Part shown: positions 1 to 11,640 of the stretch, in pieces
How positions within the stretch are numbered: the first letter of the stretch is position 1
Layout: the number at the start of each line of letters is the position of its first letter
Origin: Adiantum capillus-veneris
Lineage: Eukaryota; Streptophyta; Polypodiopsida; Polypodiales; Pteridaceae
NCBI GenBank assembly: GCA_014529385.2
Contig: CM043951.1
Location: forward strand, 112,153,969-112,217,968
Direction of reading: 5' to 3'
Length of the DNA stretch: 64,000 nt
The notes under the pieces: model-generated
Databases searched by the model: none
Seen by the model: only the letters and a program-made list of their open reading frames with translations
What the model was told of the DNA's origin: nothing
Translations under genes and position numbers: made by a program

Positions 1-321
1 GAGTTATGTGAAAAATTATGTGTTAAATCAGTTTTAAGGTTCTTATAATCCCTGTTAGTTTAGTTCTTTGTTTTTAATATAACATAATTTACGTTAGATT
101 TAGATTTATGTTATATTAGATTAGACTTAGGTTTATTTAGCTTTACCCACACACACACACACACACAAGAAGAAGAGAGTTTTAACGTCGTAGGAAACTA
201 TCCCAAAAGACGTTAAAGATTAGGTTAGATGTAGACTTACGTTAAATTAGATTTAGGTTTATTTTTAGTTAGATTTATGCTTATTTACGTTAGATCGAGT
301 CCACGCAAGCATTACTTACGG

Positions 322-335
322 TTTAGGGTTTAGGG
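322..335 (+). promoter_or_regulatory. two telo-box motifs in CACTA leader
   Basis: Two adjacent TTTAGGG units lie about 370 bases before the TNP2-like ATG. The equivalent site near 46952 keeps one full unit. Telo-boxes are known promoter elements of plant growth-related genes; a promoter role here is inference. Confidence 0.3.
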
Positions 336-584
336 TTAGACGAACAGTGAAAAGATCTACTGTGAAAAGATGTTAAGATGTTGTGAAGTGCTACAGCTAG
401 AGAAGAGGCAAAGGGGTTTTGTCCACTACATGCAGTATCATGTAGACGTGGGTGTGTAGATTTCTTGTACCCACAAATATAGGTATTGACCAATAAAGAC
501 GAGATTATAACCCGGTGGTTCTGATCTCCATGCACCTCTAGACCAAGGTGTGCGGGGATTGGACATGACTAGAGAATGTGAGGT

Positions 585-596
<12 letters not shown>

Positions 597-629
<33 letters not shown>
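597..629 (+). repeat. (GA)n microsatellite in CACTA leader
   Basis: Perfect GA dinucleotide tract about 65 bases upstream of the TNP2-like ATG. The homologous tract at 47216-47248 has a different length, as expected for replication slippage. Confidence 0.9.
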
Positions 630-632
<3 letters not shown>

Positions 633-694
633 GACGAAGAATGCCAATAGAATATTAAATTTGTTGTCCAGGTTATAAGTTTTTTATCCTCATT

Positions 695-3600
695 ATGAGT
701 AGTGACGAGGATGTGGGACCGTCCAACCGAAACACCTATCTCTCAACGAGGGTCTTATGTCCTTGTAATCAATGCAAGCATGCTGTGCGACGGACAAGAC
801 GTGTTTCTTTGCAGCACGTTCACGAATTTGGCGAGTTCGATCCATCTATTATAGATCGAGTTGTTGCCAATTATAACTCGTCGGACTCTGACGCTGGCCA
901 ACAAGCAGCAATCTTGCAACCCAATAGACGTGTTCGCAGGCGCTTTGGTCAAGCAGCATATGTGAGGCCACAAGATGTAGCCTCCGACAGCTCGGGGGAT
1001 GATCATGCAGAGCACATTCCCAACGAGGCAATGTTTGAGCCCGAGATTGATGAAATGATCGAGACGATCATGGATTCAGAAAGGCTTATCTATGATGATA
1101 TGAAAAGTGAAGCCGATACGCCATTGTATAATGGAGCACGTATGTCTAGATTGAAAGCACTCCTTGTTCTTCTCAACATGCAGGCAAAGTTTGGATGGAG
1201 TGACACTAGCGTCACAGCGCTTTTCAGGTGATCTATTACAATTAGTTTACTTTAATAAAACTCTAAATGTATAATGATCTGATAGATTTTTACACGACTG
1301 TATCATATTTTTATGTTGTGTAGATTGTTGAAAGAGCACATACTATCAGCTGACAATGTGATGCCAGATTCCCGAGATGAAGCAAGAAAGATTTTGCAAA
1401 ACTTGGGGATGGATTACAATTCTATCCACGCTTGTCCTAATGACTGCATTCTTTTCAAAGGGGAATACATAGACATGGAGAAGTGTCCGAAATGTGATTC
1501 CGAAAAATATCGAGTAGATCTCCACGGGACAAAAATTCCACAAAAGGTTTTGCGACATTTCCCTCTGCTTCCTCGCATCAAGCATTTCTTCGAATGTAAG
1601 TCCATGGCCGCCCTAGCATCATGGCATGAGGAGAATAAATCTTCGGATGGTGTGCTACGAATTCCTGCAGATTGCGTAGCGTGGAAACATATAGATGGAA
1701 AATGGTCGGATTTTTCCAGGGAAGCTCAAAATTTGCGCTTAGGCCTGGCTATGGATGGCGTAAATCCATTTGGTCAAAGATCAACATCTTACAGTGTATG
1801 GCCCGTTGTCATCGTCAACTACAACATTCCCCCGTGGTTGACTACGAAGAAGGGGCACCTATGGCTAAGCTTGATTGTGCCAGGGCGATATAAAGTGGGG
1901 AATATGGATGTGTATCTTCGTCCACTATTGGAAGAGCTACAACAATTGTGGATTGGCATAGAGGTGGTGGATATGAGCCGACACACAGGACGACGGAATG
2001 CTTTGATCAGAGGCATTCTAATGTGGACCATGCATGACTATCTCGGGCTAACAGAATGCTCAGGTGATCTATTGACACTCCTCACTCAGACACTGTAAAT
2101 CTTGTTTTTTCCCATAGTTGATCTATTACCATGTGTATACATGTAGGGCTTCAAACAAGCGGATACAGAGCATGTGTCACATGTGGACCTAGACTGAATG
2201 CACGTAGGGCACCCTCACTGAAGAAGCAAATCTACGAAGGTCATCAAGCGTATCTTCCAGAGAATCATGTGTTACGCGACGGCTTTTTGGGAAGAGAGCC
2301 ACCAAGGATGTCTGCACAAGCATGGTTAGAGCAGAAGGAGATGTGCGATGACGGATTGCCTCCAGGGATGAAGAGACTATCTCTATGGTACAAGTTACCA
2401 TACTGGCCCCGACTCATGATCAATCACTTGCTCAATCCAATGAATATATTCAAGAATGTGGGTAATCTACTATGGGACCATCTGACCGGCAAGAAAGATA
2501 CTTTGGGAGCCAGAGTTGACCTTAGAAATGTGGATCGTATGGAGCAATATTGGCCGCAAACAGCGTCTGATGGATCGATAAAAATCCCCAAAGCACCATG
2601 GATTTTCACAGGAGCCCAAGAACGCAAAGCAAAAGAGACCATTCGATCTTTGCGGACCCCCACTGGCATAATGCACTCGCTCCGAACGTGTTTTACTAAA
2701 GAAGGAAAGCTTACCGGTTTGAAGTCACACGATTGGCATAAAATGTGTCAGGTACGTTCATAGTGGACTTTAATATCATTGCATAAAATGTGGACTTTAA
2801 TATTATTGTTGCACATACTTTACAGTTTATTTTACCGGTTGCCATTGAGGGATGTTTGTCTCTCGACATCCGTAACAAAATCTACAAACTTGCAAAGCTG
2901 GTGCAATGGATCTCACAAAAGGAGATCAACGTAGGCTCCATACCATTCGCCAAACTAAATGCTGTGGAGCTTGTGTGCATGTTTGAGAAACATTTTCCTA
3001 CTACAATGCTAACCATTCAGGTGCATCTTCTTGTTCACATAGTTGATGAGGTGGAAATAGCTGGCACAGTTCATTTCAGATGGATGTTCTTCTTAGAACG
3101 TTTCATGAAAATGCTTAAGGGATATGTGCGTCAAAAGGCACGTCCGGAGGGTAGCATGGCAGAAGGTTGGTTGGTATCAGAGTCCCTAGTGTACATTGGA
3201 GAGTGGCTAGACGGATTTGATAAATCCCGGGACACGCTATGGCGAACCATAGATGATGAGCGCATATCTGGGATTGTCATATGCAATCTCGGTGTTGAGA
3301 AGAAGATGACGGAAGATCTAGAGGCTAAAATCAACCGATTTTGCATGCTTCACAATCCAGTGATGCAAAAGTGGATTTCACAATATGAGGATGCAAAGCA
3401 AGAGAGACAAAGGGCACGAATCGAGTGGATATGGGGAAGACGACCATCGATGCACTATCCAGCGGTTCTGGAGAGCCTACCAACCTTCATGAGCTTAAGA
3501 TGCTTGCACAACCAATTGAAAAGCGCACAACAATGCGGTGACGAAGTGACTAAGGAAGAGTGGGAGTACTCTCGGGGTTGCGCGACCAAGGTAAGTTTGC

Positions 3601-4423
3601 AATGTACGACTAGCTAGTGACTTTATTTCTAAACGTTTGAACGGCCACTCATAATCTTTGTTCGTTGTAGTATAAGTCATACACAGCAGCATGGTGTAAA
3701 GGTTGACATTTTAGGGTGGAACGAATCGACAAAAAGCGTTTTACTCAAGATTGTGGAATCATGGAAAAATTTGAACAGTCTAGTCGACGACGTTCCTCTG
3801 ATGCAGATCCTGTGGTGGCGGAACTCACTTACTTCGGCATGCTGCAAGAGATTTTGAGGATCGATTACAGAGGATTTTTTGTCGACTTGTTCGACGTGCA
3901 ATGGTTCAAGATAATCATGGAGGGTCGCAATGCTACTGTGCGTAGAGGAGAGTCTCGTTTTCTTGAGGTGGATTCTACTAAGAAATGGACTGACCTAAGA
4001 GACACTTTCGTACTACCCGAGCATTGTGAACAAGTAAGTATGTAAATAGTTAACATCCCCCTTTTACAAGTTATGTGCTTGAAAGCTCTCATGTAAGTTA
4101 TGTGGCTCTGGCAGGTAATATTTCATCCTACAAAGTCTACATCAAACTGGTGGTACGTCATAGAGGTAGCCCCTCGTAGTGCAAGGACGTATGAAGGCTA
4201 CCATGTGCCAATCACAACGGCATCAATGGAGGAGATCACAGAAGATGCTCAATCAGAAGCCGCTGCGGTGGTGCCAGACGAGCATCAAGATGCTACTACT
4301 CTATATGGGGTGCATGCAGAGGAGCTACAAAATGAAACAGAGGATATGTGTTTAAACGGAGAGCTCTATATAGATATAGGAAGTTATGCTGAGTTATGTG
4401 AGGATGAGAGAGAGATCTCTTAA
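695..4423 (+). pseudogene. TNP2-like CACTA transposase, six exons, one in-frame stop
   Basis: Predicted transposase of the En/Spm TNP2 class, which cuts at the CACTA termini. Suggested exons with canonical GT/AG borders: 695-1227, 1324-2063, 2147-2751, 2826-3590, 3671-4033 and 4115-4423. Exon 1 has the N-terminal cysteine cluster (CPCNQCKHAVRRTRR). Exons 2-3 give the transposase_21 core (LAMDGVNPFG, ACPNDCILFKGEY, MEKCPKC, TSGYRACVTCG). Exon 4 holds the DUF4218 region (HLLVHIVDEVEIAGTVHFRWM, KGYVRQKARPEGSMAEGW). Exons 5-6 give the DUF4216-like C-terminus (DKKRFTQD, FHPTKSTSNWWYVIEV). Joins keep phase, for example LFR/LLKE and MCQ/FILP. A TGA at 3703-3705 interrupts exon 5 just before the DUF4216 part, and the same TGA occurs in the copy at 51560-51600. 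The remaining exons are open. Family assignment is firm; activity is doubtful. Confidence 0.9.
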
Positions 4424-4695
4424 AGCCACAAATACTGTATTTGAACAATTTTGCTCCGTGTTGTAAAATCTCTGGCTCTCTAAGTACCTTCCATGGTGTA
4501 TAACGCTCTTTTCTACTCGCGCTCACATTCTTTGATTGAAAATTTTGAGTTTTCGACTTGCCTCTTCTATCACTCGATTCATCGCGTCATTGTATTTATA
4601 TGCGTCATTACGTCATTGTATTTAATGGTCTTTGCGTCATTGTCTACTCTATTCATTCAATATTAAGTTTTAATATTCGTGTGTTTAATGCAGGT

Positions 4696-6006
4696 ATGTA
4701 TGATAAGGAGTTTCTTTCTTCTTTGTCACCGCAGCAGAGACAATGGTACGTGGAGCGTCATCGCTCTGGCGCATCATCGCGCGTTCCTACTCCATCCGCA
4801 TCTCCCTCTCTTTCGGAGCATTCGGCGCGCTCCGAAGCTTCGGCGTCGACCAGACGAGATTCACACTCGTCTAGACACCGACGCTCTAGTGGTGGCGGTG
4901 GCGGTTGTTGTGGGGATTCCGCCACCGATGCCTCCACACCGCCTCGTGTTTCTACGAGGCTCTTTATCCTCCCCTTCTTTGCCCGCCCCCACACCAGCCA
5001 CAGCATCGCCATCTACGCCAGGTTTTGCACGGATGACTGTTCCTAGAAGCTACACACCTCTACCTACTCCGCCAGGAGCCACCCCTCTCGACACTCCTCG
5101 CTTCGGGGCGCAGACGCCGGTGGAGACACCTAACGTCCGTACCCCCATCGACACACCGCTACAGACCCCTGCCGAGACACCCAGGTTCACGCGTCACCGG
5201 CCAGAGGGCTTGTCTTACTCCATCGACTTCAGCGGCGGCATCATCATGGATGATGACGGCAAGAAGGTGATCTCGCGCATGCGTGGTCTTTCCTCTCAAC
5301 TGTTTAGACACTACATACTAAACAAATGGAGCGAAGTACCAAGTGATTTAAAAAACAGAGTCATCAGCATACTTCATGATGAGTTTCCCGTTCCAACACG
5401 GGATAAGCGCTTCAATGAAGACCTGATGAAGATTCGAATGCGCGAATACTACAAACACAAGCGTTCCGAAGTGCAAAAAGCAATCAAGAATGGGTGGAAC
5501 AGGCCAGATTGGCTGGCCAAAGAAGATTGGAAGAATGCGAAGAAAGCAGCGCGCGAGAATCCCGACAAGTGGAAGCAACAAAAGGATGCAGCCAGAGCGC
5601 GAGTAGAGGCAGGGAGGTCACACCACTTGGGGAGCGGTGGATGGGCATCATTTGAGGCCGATTTTGTAAGTGTTTTCACATTGCTCTTTATGTTCTATAG
5701 TTTAGGGTTTATGAGTTTTTTAATTCTAACATAATGAAATCTTTGTATGTTTTGACAGTGGTCGATGATAGGACGTGATCCCACACCGTACGAGCGCGAG
5801 TACGTAGGCAAGAAGGGCTTAAACGCCCTGATGGACATTCTCAGTTCTCGCGACGGCATGGTTAGTATTAGGGTTTACTCTTTTTTATTTTTTGTATTGT
5901 TTTATTAATGTCGTTATATGTTTATACTTACTGAAAGCTGTCTTATTGTCTTTTTTTGCAGAATCCGACAGATACGCCGCTTGGACGCGATGAGACGTCT
6001 GACTAG
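4696..6006 (+). pseudogene. TNP1-like CACTA protein, +1 frameshift
   Basis: Second CACTA protein, of the plant transposase (Ptta/En/Spm) type thought to bind subterminal motifs. Exons: 4696-5665, 5759-5860 and 5962-6006, with GTAAGT and GTTAGT donors and pyrimidine-rich acceptors. The N-terminal third is Ser/Thr/Pro-rich with a poly-Gly run and repeated TPxxTP units. The C-terminal part is basic and ends with HHLGSGGWASFEADF. Compared with the open copy on the minus strand at 49217-50529, one extra base near 4950 (GTGTTTCTACG against GTGTTCGACG) shifts the frame. Reading resumes in another frame from about 4955. The start ATGTATGATAAG is chosen because it aligns with the start of that open copy. 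Confidence 0.82.
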
Positions 6007-6339
6007 ACGACGTCAGTTTAGTCGTAGCTAGATAGCATTAGTTTAGGGTTTCTCATAGCTTACGTCTTTTTGAACCATGTATATTATTACATTTGTCACC
6101 GCAGTTCCTTTTGCCAATCAATTCTTTATGCCTATGATGTTGTACAATTGTCATTATTACATTTGCCAATCAATTCATTTTGCCTATGATGTGTACAATT
6201 GTCAATTTTGCAAACAATGCGTCTTGTGGGTGACTATTTTGGGTCTATTATCTACCCTTGCACTTTTTTTAAAAAGTGAATCAAGTACAATATGGTTGAT
6301 GGGTGGCAGCGCATTCAATGCCCTGCCACCAAAAAAAAA

Positions 6340-6593
6340 TTCTCTCGGGCGTCGCTATAACCCTCGCTATTTATGGCTCTGTAGTGTCGCTATGAGCGTC
6401 GCTATAGTCTACAGTGTAAACGTCGCTATAAGCGTCGCTATGAGCGTCGCTATAAGTGCCGCTATTTAGCGACGTTTATAGCGACGCTCGTAGCGACGCT
6501 CGTAGCGACGGTTTTAGCGACGCCGGGGGTTATAAAAACCCAGTGTATTTCCGTCGCTAACAGCGTCACAAGAGCACACAACCTCTTGTAGTG
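6340..6593. repeat. right subterminal repeat block and TIR of CACTA element
   Basis: More than ten copies of CGTCGCTAT or its complement, in both orientations, meet in a near-palindrome around 6440-6510. The block ends in the terminal CTTGTAGTG. In En/Spm, clustered subterminal motifs bind the accessory protein (established). AGCGACG is the likely motif here by position and repetition. Confidence 0.85.
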
Positions 6594-6894
6594 AATCTAC
6601 TACATATACACATACTCTCTGTGACTTGCAAAACTCAACAAGCATCAATATTAAATTGCACCGACATGCACATCCATAATAACGCATATGGACGCAGATC
6701 CTCAGCAATATTTGACACAGATATTGGATGAAGTCCAAGTGGTGGGATCTACGGCAATGAAGTGAAGCACAATTCCCGTAAAGCTCGGATTTCATTTGGT
6801 TTGTCCTTGTTTACTTTTTTGGTCTCTATTTTCCCCCCTAATTGAGTTCACATTATGCGAGAGTGGTTTACTCATGGGGACAAATAATTCCACG

Positions 6895-7015
6895 TGGGTG
6901 CGTGGTTAGAGCGTTGGGCTACCAAATGCGAGGTGCTAGGTTCGAGTCTCTTATCCAGGGGGGTTGCGGGTCAACATACAGACTTTTTTCCCAACCATCC
7001 CTGCTTTTTGAGATT
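6895..7015 (+). mobile_element. tRNA-derived SINE-like core
   Basis: Contains an A-box-like TGCGTGGTTAGAGCG and, about 35 bases on, a B-box GGTTCGAGTCTC (6939-6950), the spacing of an internal Pol III promoter. It does not fold as an intact tRNA: no matching acceptor stem is visible. A homologous core sits at 35224-35340. Ends and TSDs are not clear. Confidence 0.5.
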
Positions 7016-7554
7016 CCCGCAGTGAGCTCACGCCCTTGATCCCACCGCCCTGGGGTCATTAAGGCCCGTGATCGATAGATAGTGTTGTGGGACGCAGATT
7101 CTTAATGATGAATGATATAAGCCTCAACTTTAGATCTTTAATAGTATTGTGTTGTGATGAATTGTAGTGTCTAGCTGACGGTGCCAGCTTGTGGAAGGTC
7201 TGCTCCACAAGTAGCATCATGGGTCACACTGGAATCTTTATGTTTTTTATTCTCTCACTAACTTGAGAGGTGTTTTGTGCAGCCTCATAAGCCTCTCTCT
7301 CTCTCTCTCTCATATGAGCTAACACAAACCATGTCTAATCCGGTAATGACAAAAATTACTCTTCTTTTTTCAACGCTCGAGCATCCATATTTGTTTCACT
7401 TATTTGCATTGATAATTACATCCCTCCACAATTATACTCTTGCATACTTGCCATCCAAAAATGGCCTTAATAATATTGTAGTATTTTATTTATCAAATAT
7501 TTGCAAAGAGTAGAAGCAACAAATTGTATCGCTAGGATCTCCTTATCTTGTGAG

Positions 7555-7835
7555 ACTACAAACAAACTCTTAAGAGTGGTCATTTGAGAAGAATTTTGAA
7601 TCCCTCCTAGAAAAAATCAACCATTTTTTCTGCCTTGAATTTGATGATCCAGCTAATGATCCAGCCATAAACTCAAAAGGAGTATCTCTCCTCTTGATTA
7701 ATATTAGACCATTTGAGAGGAATTTTGAAGCCCTCCTAAACAAAAACAATTATTTTTGTGCCTTGAATTTGAAGACAAAGCTATTGAGCCAACCATAACC
7801 TACAAAAGGAGTATCTTTCCTCTTGATTAGACCAT
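7555..7835. repeat. imperfect tandem duplication, ~135 bp unit, two copies
   Basis: Two successive units share CATTTGAGA(A/G)GAATTTTGAA, then CTGCCTTGAATTTGA or GTGCCTTGAATTTGA, and end in AGGAGTATCT(C/T)TCCTCTTGATTA. The same pair occurs at about 35935-36190, so the duplication predates the spread of the larger repeat. Confidence 0.75.
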
Positions 7836-9318
7836 GCCTATGACCATAGTCCAACAAAGAAATTAACATTTATACTTTACAATTGTTCTAGACAAACTAA
7901 AAAAATTAAGCCACAACTTTTATAGCAATAATAGCATGAAAATTTTGAACGTTCTCCAGTTAGATGTCAAGCTCTATCAGTGAGCCATCTCCAAGTCACT
8001 AGGACATAGTGAGGGTGTCTAGTAGTCTACCTTTACGACAAGTATAGCTCTAGATGTAATAGGCCATATCAATTGGAACAAGATCTACTTAGTGATGACG
8101 ATGTTAAATTTTTATCTTCTTGACACATTCAACAAAAATATATTTGCTTGAGAAAATAATTGAACATAGAAGAGGAAACCCTTTTAAAAGCATCTACACG
8201 AAGCCACATGTTTCACACTTTTAAGATATCATGCTAGGTAATATTGACAATTCTACATGCATCACATGGATAGCACATTTTTCATAGTGTAAATATACCA
8301 TGAAAAACAACCCTCATTTTTATAATAATTGGAAAAACAACTTGTGTGGGATCCATTTTTATCTTTGAGTGTTCCACGCTCACAACTTGTAATTGACCTA
8401 CTGTAATTTTCTTATGCAATGTTGTCTCTACCAGATATTTCCTTATTCTCATTTGGAAGGCTAAAATGGTCTGCAATGGTCTCATTTTTAGAAACTTGGT
8501 CTCTCTTACTGGCATAGAAGTGTCTTTGGTTGACCAAATAAGATAGGTATTGGAAAGAGTACAAATTAAAATAGCTAATTCCTTGCTCTGTTAGAAATTT
8601 TCATCACATGTAAGGATGATATTTCTTTAGGCCAATATCCTTCTTTATTTGCACTACTTTGATCCACTTCAAGGTGAAATCATGTGAACTTTTACCAAAT
8701 TTTTTGTCCATGGATAATACTAATTAGATATGATGATGGGCTACAGTATAAATATGTCTCTTGTATTAAATACCACTAGAAAGGTCCTGAAGGAAGGAAT
8801 CAAAATAGAATTTCCAAACAAATGTATGAGAATTCACAAAAAATTATCGCACATACAAAAACTCTAACAAGCATAAATGACATGTAGTGCTAATGTGCTT
8901 TCAGCCTTCACTCTCTTAATGCAAAGAGTGTTTTCTCGAAGACTCGTTTGTGGAGCTCTTCAAGTTTTACAAATGTTAAAGATCTTTAAGGATAGATCAA
9001 ATCGACTATGTACCAAATTTAGCATAAATTCCTTCATGTTCATCTGAACTCTTCTTTGAAACAAATTGAAGGCTCATGTGAGCATTCTTAGAGAAGAAAA
9101 ATGAAAAGGAAACATTCACAAACTAAAATAGCAGAAAATGACTATGGCTTAGTTTTAGAAATCCAGAAAAAGAAACGTCGACAAAGTAATAGCAAATTAC
9201 TAGATGTTGCCTAAGATTAGTTGAAAATTTTTAGGAAACAAACATAAATTGGAGCATAAATTGAGCAGAAATTGCGGAAGACCAAACTATAGATTGCGGA
9301 AGACCAAACTATGCAACG

Positions 9319-10676
9319 AGTCTTAACACTAGAATGGTAACAAGACACTTTTATGTCCTTGGACACTTTTGTGTCCTGTTAAGTGACCATTTTGCTTGAA
9401 TTATTTGAAGAGTATGAAAATGAATTTCTAGGTGCTATATATCCACAAAGTTGCCTTATGAGCTGAAAAAAACTTAGCATTTTTTTTTGGAGTATCGATC
9501 TCACCATTAACCTTATTCTTGCACAACATTTTTGAACCTAAACTGTGTGAAAAAACGGGTCCTGTTTTTGGCTTTTTTTCAATTTTTGGTAACTATACCA
9601 CTCTAAACTTCATGTTTGTGAGGTTTAGATGGCTGGAGGTTAAGTCTTCATAGTTCTCAACATGTTTTGATGCTTGTAAGGAGAGCTAAGTGTTAAATTT
9701 GAAAGTTATGACCAATTTACAAGAATTGCATAATCCTGTTTTTTTGGCCAAAATTAGCACTTTTATGATTTTTTTGGTGGCTTTCTTGATATCCAAATTC
9801 AATTTTGATTGTGTAACTGTAATGTATAACATAAACCTAATCTTCCTTGATTTTTGGGGGACCTAATATGATATATAGCATAGTATACGATGATGGTTGA
9901 GTTTTTTGATTGCTGAAGAATACGATACATTTTAGAGTAGCAAGTATAACTTTCTCAATATTGCTAGTTTTTTAGGCCAATTGTGTGTATTTTGTAGGTA
10001 GTAACCATATCTAATCATAGACTACAAACTTGGCTAGATATTAAGTAGTTTCTATGGGTTTCTAGAGGTCATAATGCTAAACCCAATTTTTTCATGTTTG
10101 CTGTATTTAGCACTTTATCATTGCCCCCAAGGTTCCAATTTTAAGAGATCCATTATCCTTTTGACATGCTCCATGGCTCCTTTTGAATCCAAAGGCCCAA
10201 AGGGAACTAAGAAAACATGTATATAGTATCTGTATTGAGCGTGACTATAGAAACTTTGATGATAGGTCCGCAGAATGGCAAAAATGCAACTTTTTTGTAC
10301 CTTTTTTTTTTCCCAAAAAAAAATTAGTGAGGTATAAGAAACCATATGTTTTGGTCACCAACCCATTGAAGTTAATGGGGCATTTTATCTCATGTCCTTA
10401 AAAAATCCCCACTCTTATTTATATGCAATCAACCGTAAGAAATTGTTGTTTTGGGCAAAATGCACTGGTCCGCATCAACTTTGGAGGCTTGTAGCGACCA
10501 AGGGATGAGAAAAATTACAAGTTTCTCATTTTTTCCATATGTAGTAGTTATTGAACTATAAGCTCATGAAAGGATTTTTCAAAATGAGTGGATCTACTAT
10601 GGTTTTGGAATTTTTTCCCAAAACCCTGAAAGGACACTTTTATGTCCTGTTAGGTTACCATTCTAGTGTTAAGACT
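9319..10676. mobile_element. AT-rich non-autonomous element with TIRs
   Basis: The left end AGTCTTAACACTAGAATGGT recurs as its reverse complement at 10654-10676. A subterminal copy of GGACACTTTTATGTCC lies inside both ends. The ~1.36 kb interior is AT-rich with no recognised protein. No clean target duplication is visible (flanks ATGCAACG and TGGAG), so the superfamily is unassigned. Its right flank is a gypsy integrase remnant. Confidence 0.65.
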
Positions 10677-10677
10677 T

Positions 10678-11640
10678 GGAGTATTTTGGTCGACTATGAG
10701 AAGAGATGTTAGATCTTTTGTAAAAGATTTCCCTCAGTGTCAAAAACAACACCCATTCCTCATGTAACATTGTTTCAAATGTCACATGTTCCTAAGTGGA
10801 GTAACTATTTGGTTACTTACTTATTGAACCGAACATTTCCTGAGGATATGAGTAAACGCCGTCAAAGAGCAATTGAAATGGAAGCAAGAGACTATGCTCT
10901 CATTGGGAACCAATTGTATCGGAGAGGTAAAGATAAACACTTGCGTCTTTGTGTAAATAAAAATGAGTATATTCCAATTATAGAACAAACACATGCTGGA
11001 TTAGCTGGAGGTCACTTTTCTAGTCAGACCACCGCAAGAGCAATCTTGATGGCAGGCACATGGTGGCCAACACTTTTTGTGGATGCCAAAGAATATGTTC
11101 GAAGGTGTGATGCTTGTCAACTAGCAAAAATGCCAACACGAGTAGACATCATGCCCTTAAGACCAATGATGGGGGCTAGAGCCTTCACAAAATGGGGTAT
11201 AGGTTTTGTTGGACCGATACTGCCACCTGCTTATAGAACCGAAGCTCAATATGTCATTGTATCTATGGACTATTTGACCAAGTGGGTCGAGGCTAAAGCA
11301 ACCCAAAAGAATGATGCCAGAACCACTGCTGCATTCTTATATGAGTATGTATTCACAAGGTATGGACTGCCAATAGAGATTGTCATTGATCAGGGAACTC
11401 ATTTCCTCAATGAGGTAAAAGAGTATTTGCTTAGTGAGTTTATGGTTATCCTAACAAATCAGCCCAAGCAAACGGACAAGCTGAGCATAGGAATAAAATT
11501 CTTAGCTCGTTACTGACCAAAGTGGTTAGTTCAAGAAAGATGGACTAGGAAATGAATCTCCATACCTCTCTATGGGCTTATCAAGTTTCATTCAAAACAG
11601 CTTTAAATGCCACACCCTTTAGCCTTGTTTATGGTCATTA
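10678..11640 (+). pseudogene. Ty3/gypsy integrase remnant, 5' part
   Basis: A short leading fragment (FWSTMRRDV, FVKDFPQCQ) resembles an integrase zinc-binding repeat. The main open part at 10737-11516 then carries the HHCC zinc-binding region (HAGLAGGHF, CDACQLAKMPTRVD) and the start of the catalytic core (FTKWGIGFVGP, SMDYLTKWVEA, IDQGTHF). The first two catalytic Asp are visible. Near 11450 the frame shifts, after which QANGQAEHRNKIL supplies the catalytic Glu. LHTSLWAYQ and PFSLVYGH follow before the sequence is cut at 11640 by a fold-back element. No RT or gag of this element is seen upstream, so it is a 3' fragment. Degraded and not functional. Confidence 0.85.

Larger units (their letters stand above)
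1..6593 (+). mobile_element. CACTA (En/Spm) DNA transposon, left end outside window
   Basis: The right terminus ends in CCTCTTGTAGTG at 6582-6593, the reverse complement of the CACTACAAGAGG start seen at 45231. Position 1 aligns with 46622 of the related element at 45231-56332, so about 1.4 kb of the left end lies outside the window and a full copy would be near 8 kb. Order inside: leader, TNP2-like transposase gene (695-4423), TNP1-like gene (4696-6006), then a subterminal block of AGCGACG/CGTCGCT motifs. The flank after 6593 matches 34882 onward in the uninterrupted copy of the surrounding repeat, which fixes this boundary. The expected 3 bp TSD is AAT; its left copy cannot be seen. Confidence 0.93.
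6594..9278. repeat. dispersed repeat copy 1 (related to 34882-37346)
   Basis: Starts exactly at the CACTA boundary and stays alignable with 34882-37346 until about AAATTGC at 9278. Order is the same in both: SINE-like core, CT-rich tract, imperfect 135 bp tandem duplication, AT-rich tail. This copy keeps about 300 bases (roughly 7835-8155) that the other lacks. No protein similarity is recognised, and the longest open frames are low complexity. It may be an old non-autonomous element or a duplicated segment; its left limit lies beyond the CACTA insertion. Confidence 0.8.

Noticed and set aside
6077-6469. 130-codon frame in CACTA 3' region
   Set aside because: The C-terminus is a translation of the subterminal CGTCGCTAT repeats; the rest has no similarity to known proteins and lies after the TNP1-like stop.
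6895-6965. functional tRNA gene
   Set aside because: A- and B-box-like strings are present but no acceptor or anticodon stem pairs, and a relative lies in the dispersed repeat at 35224.
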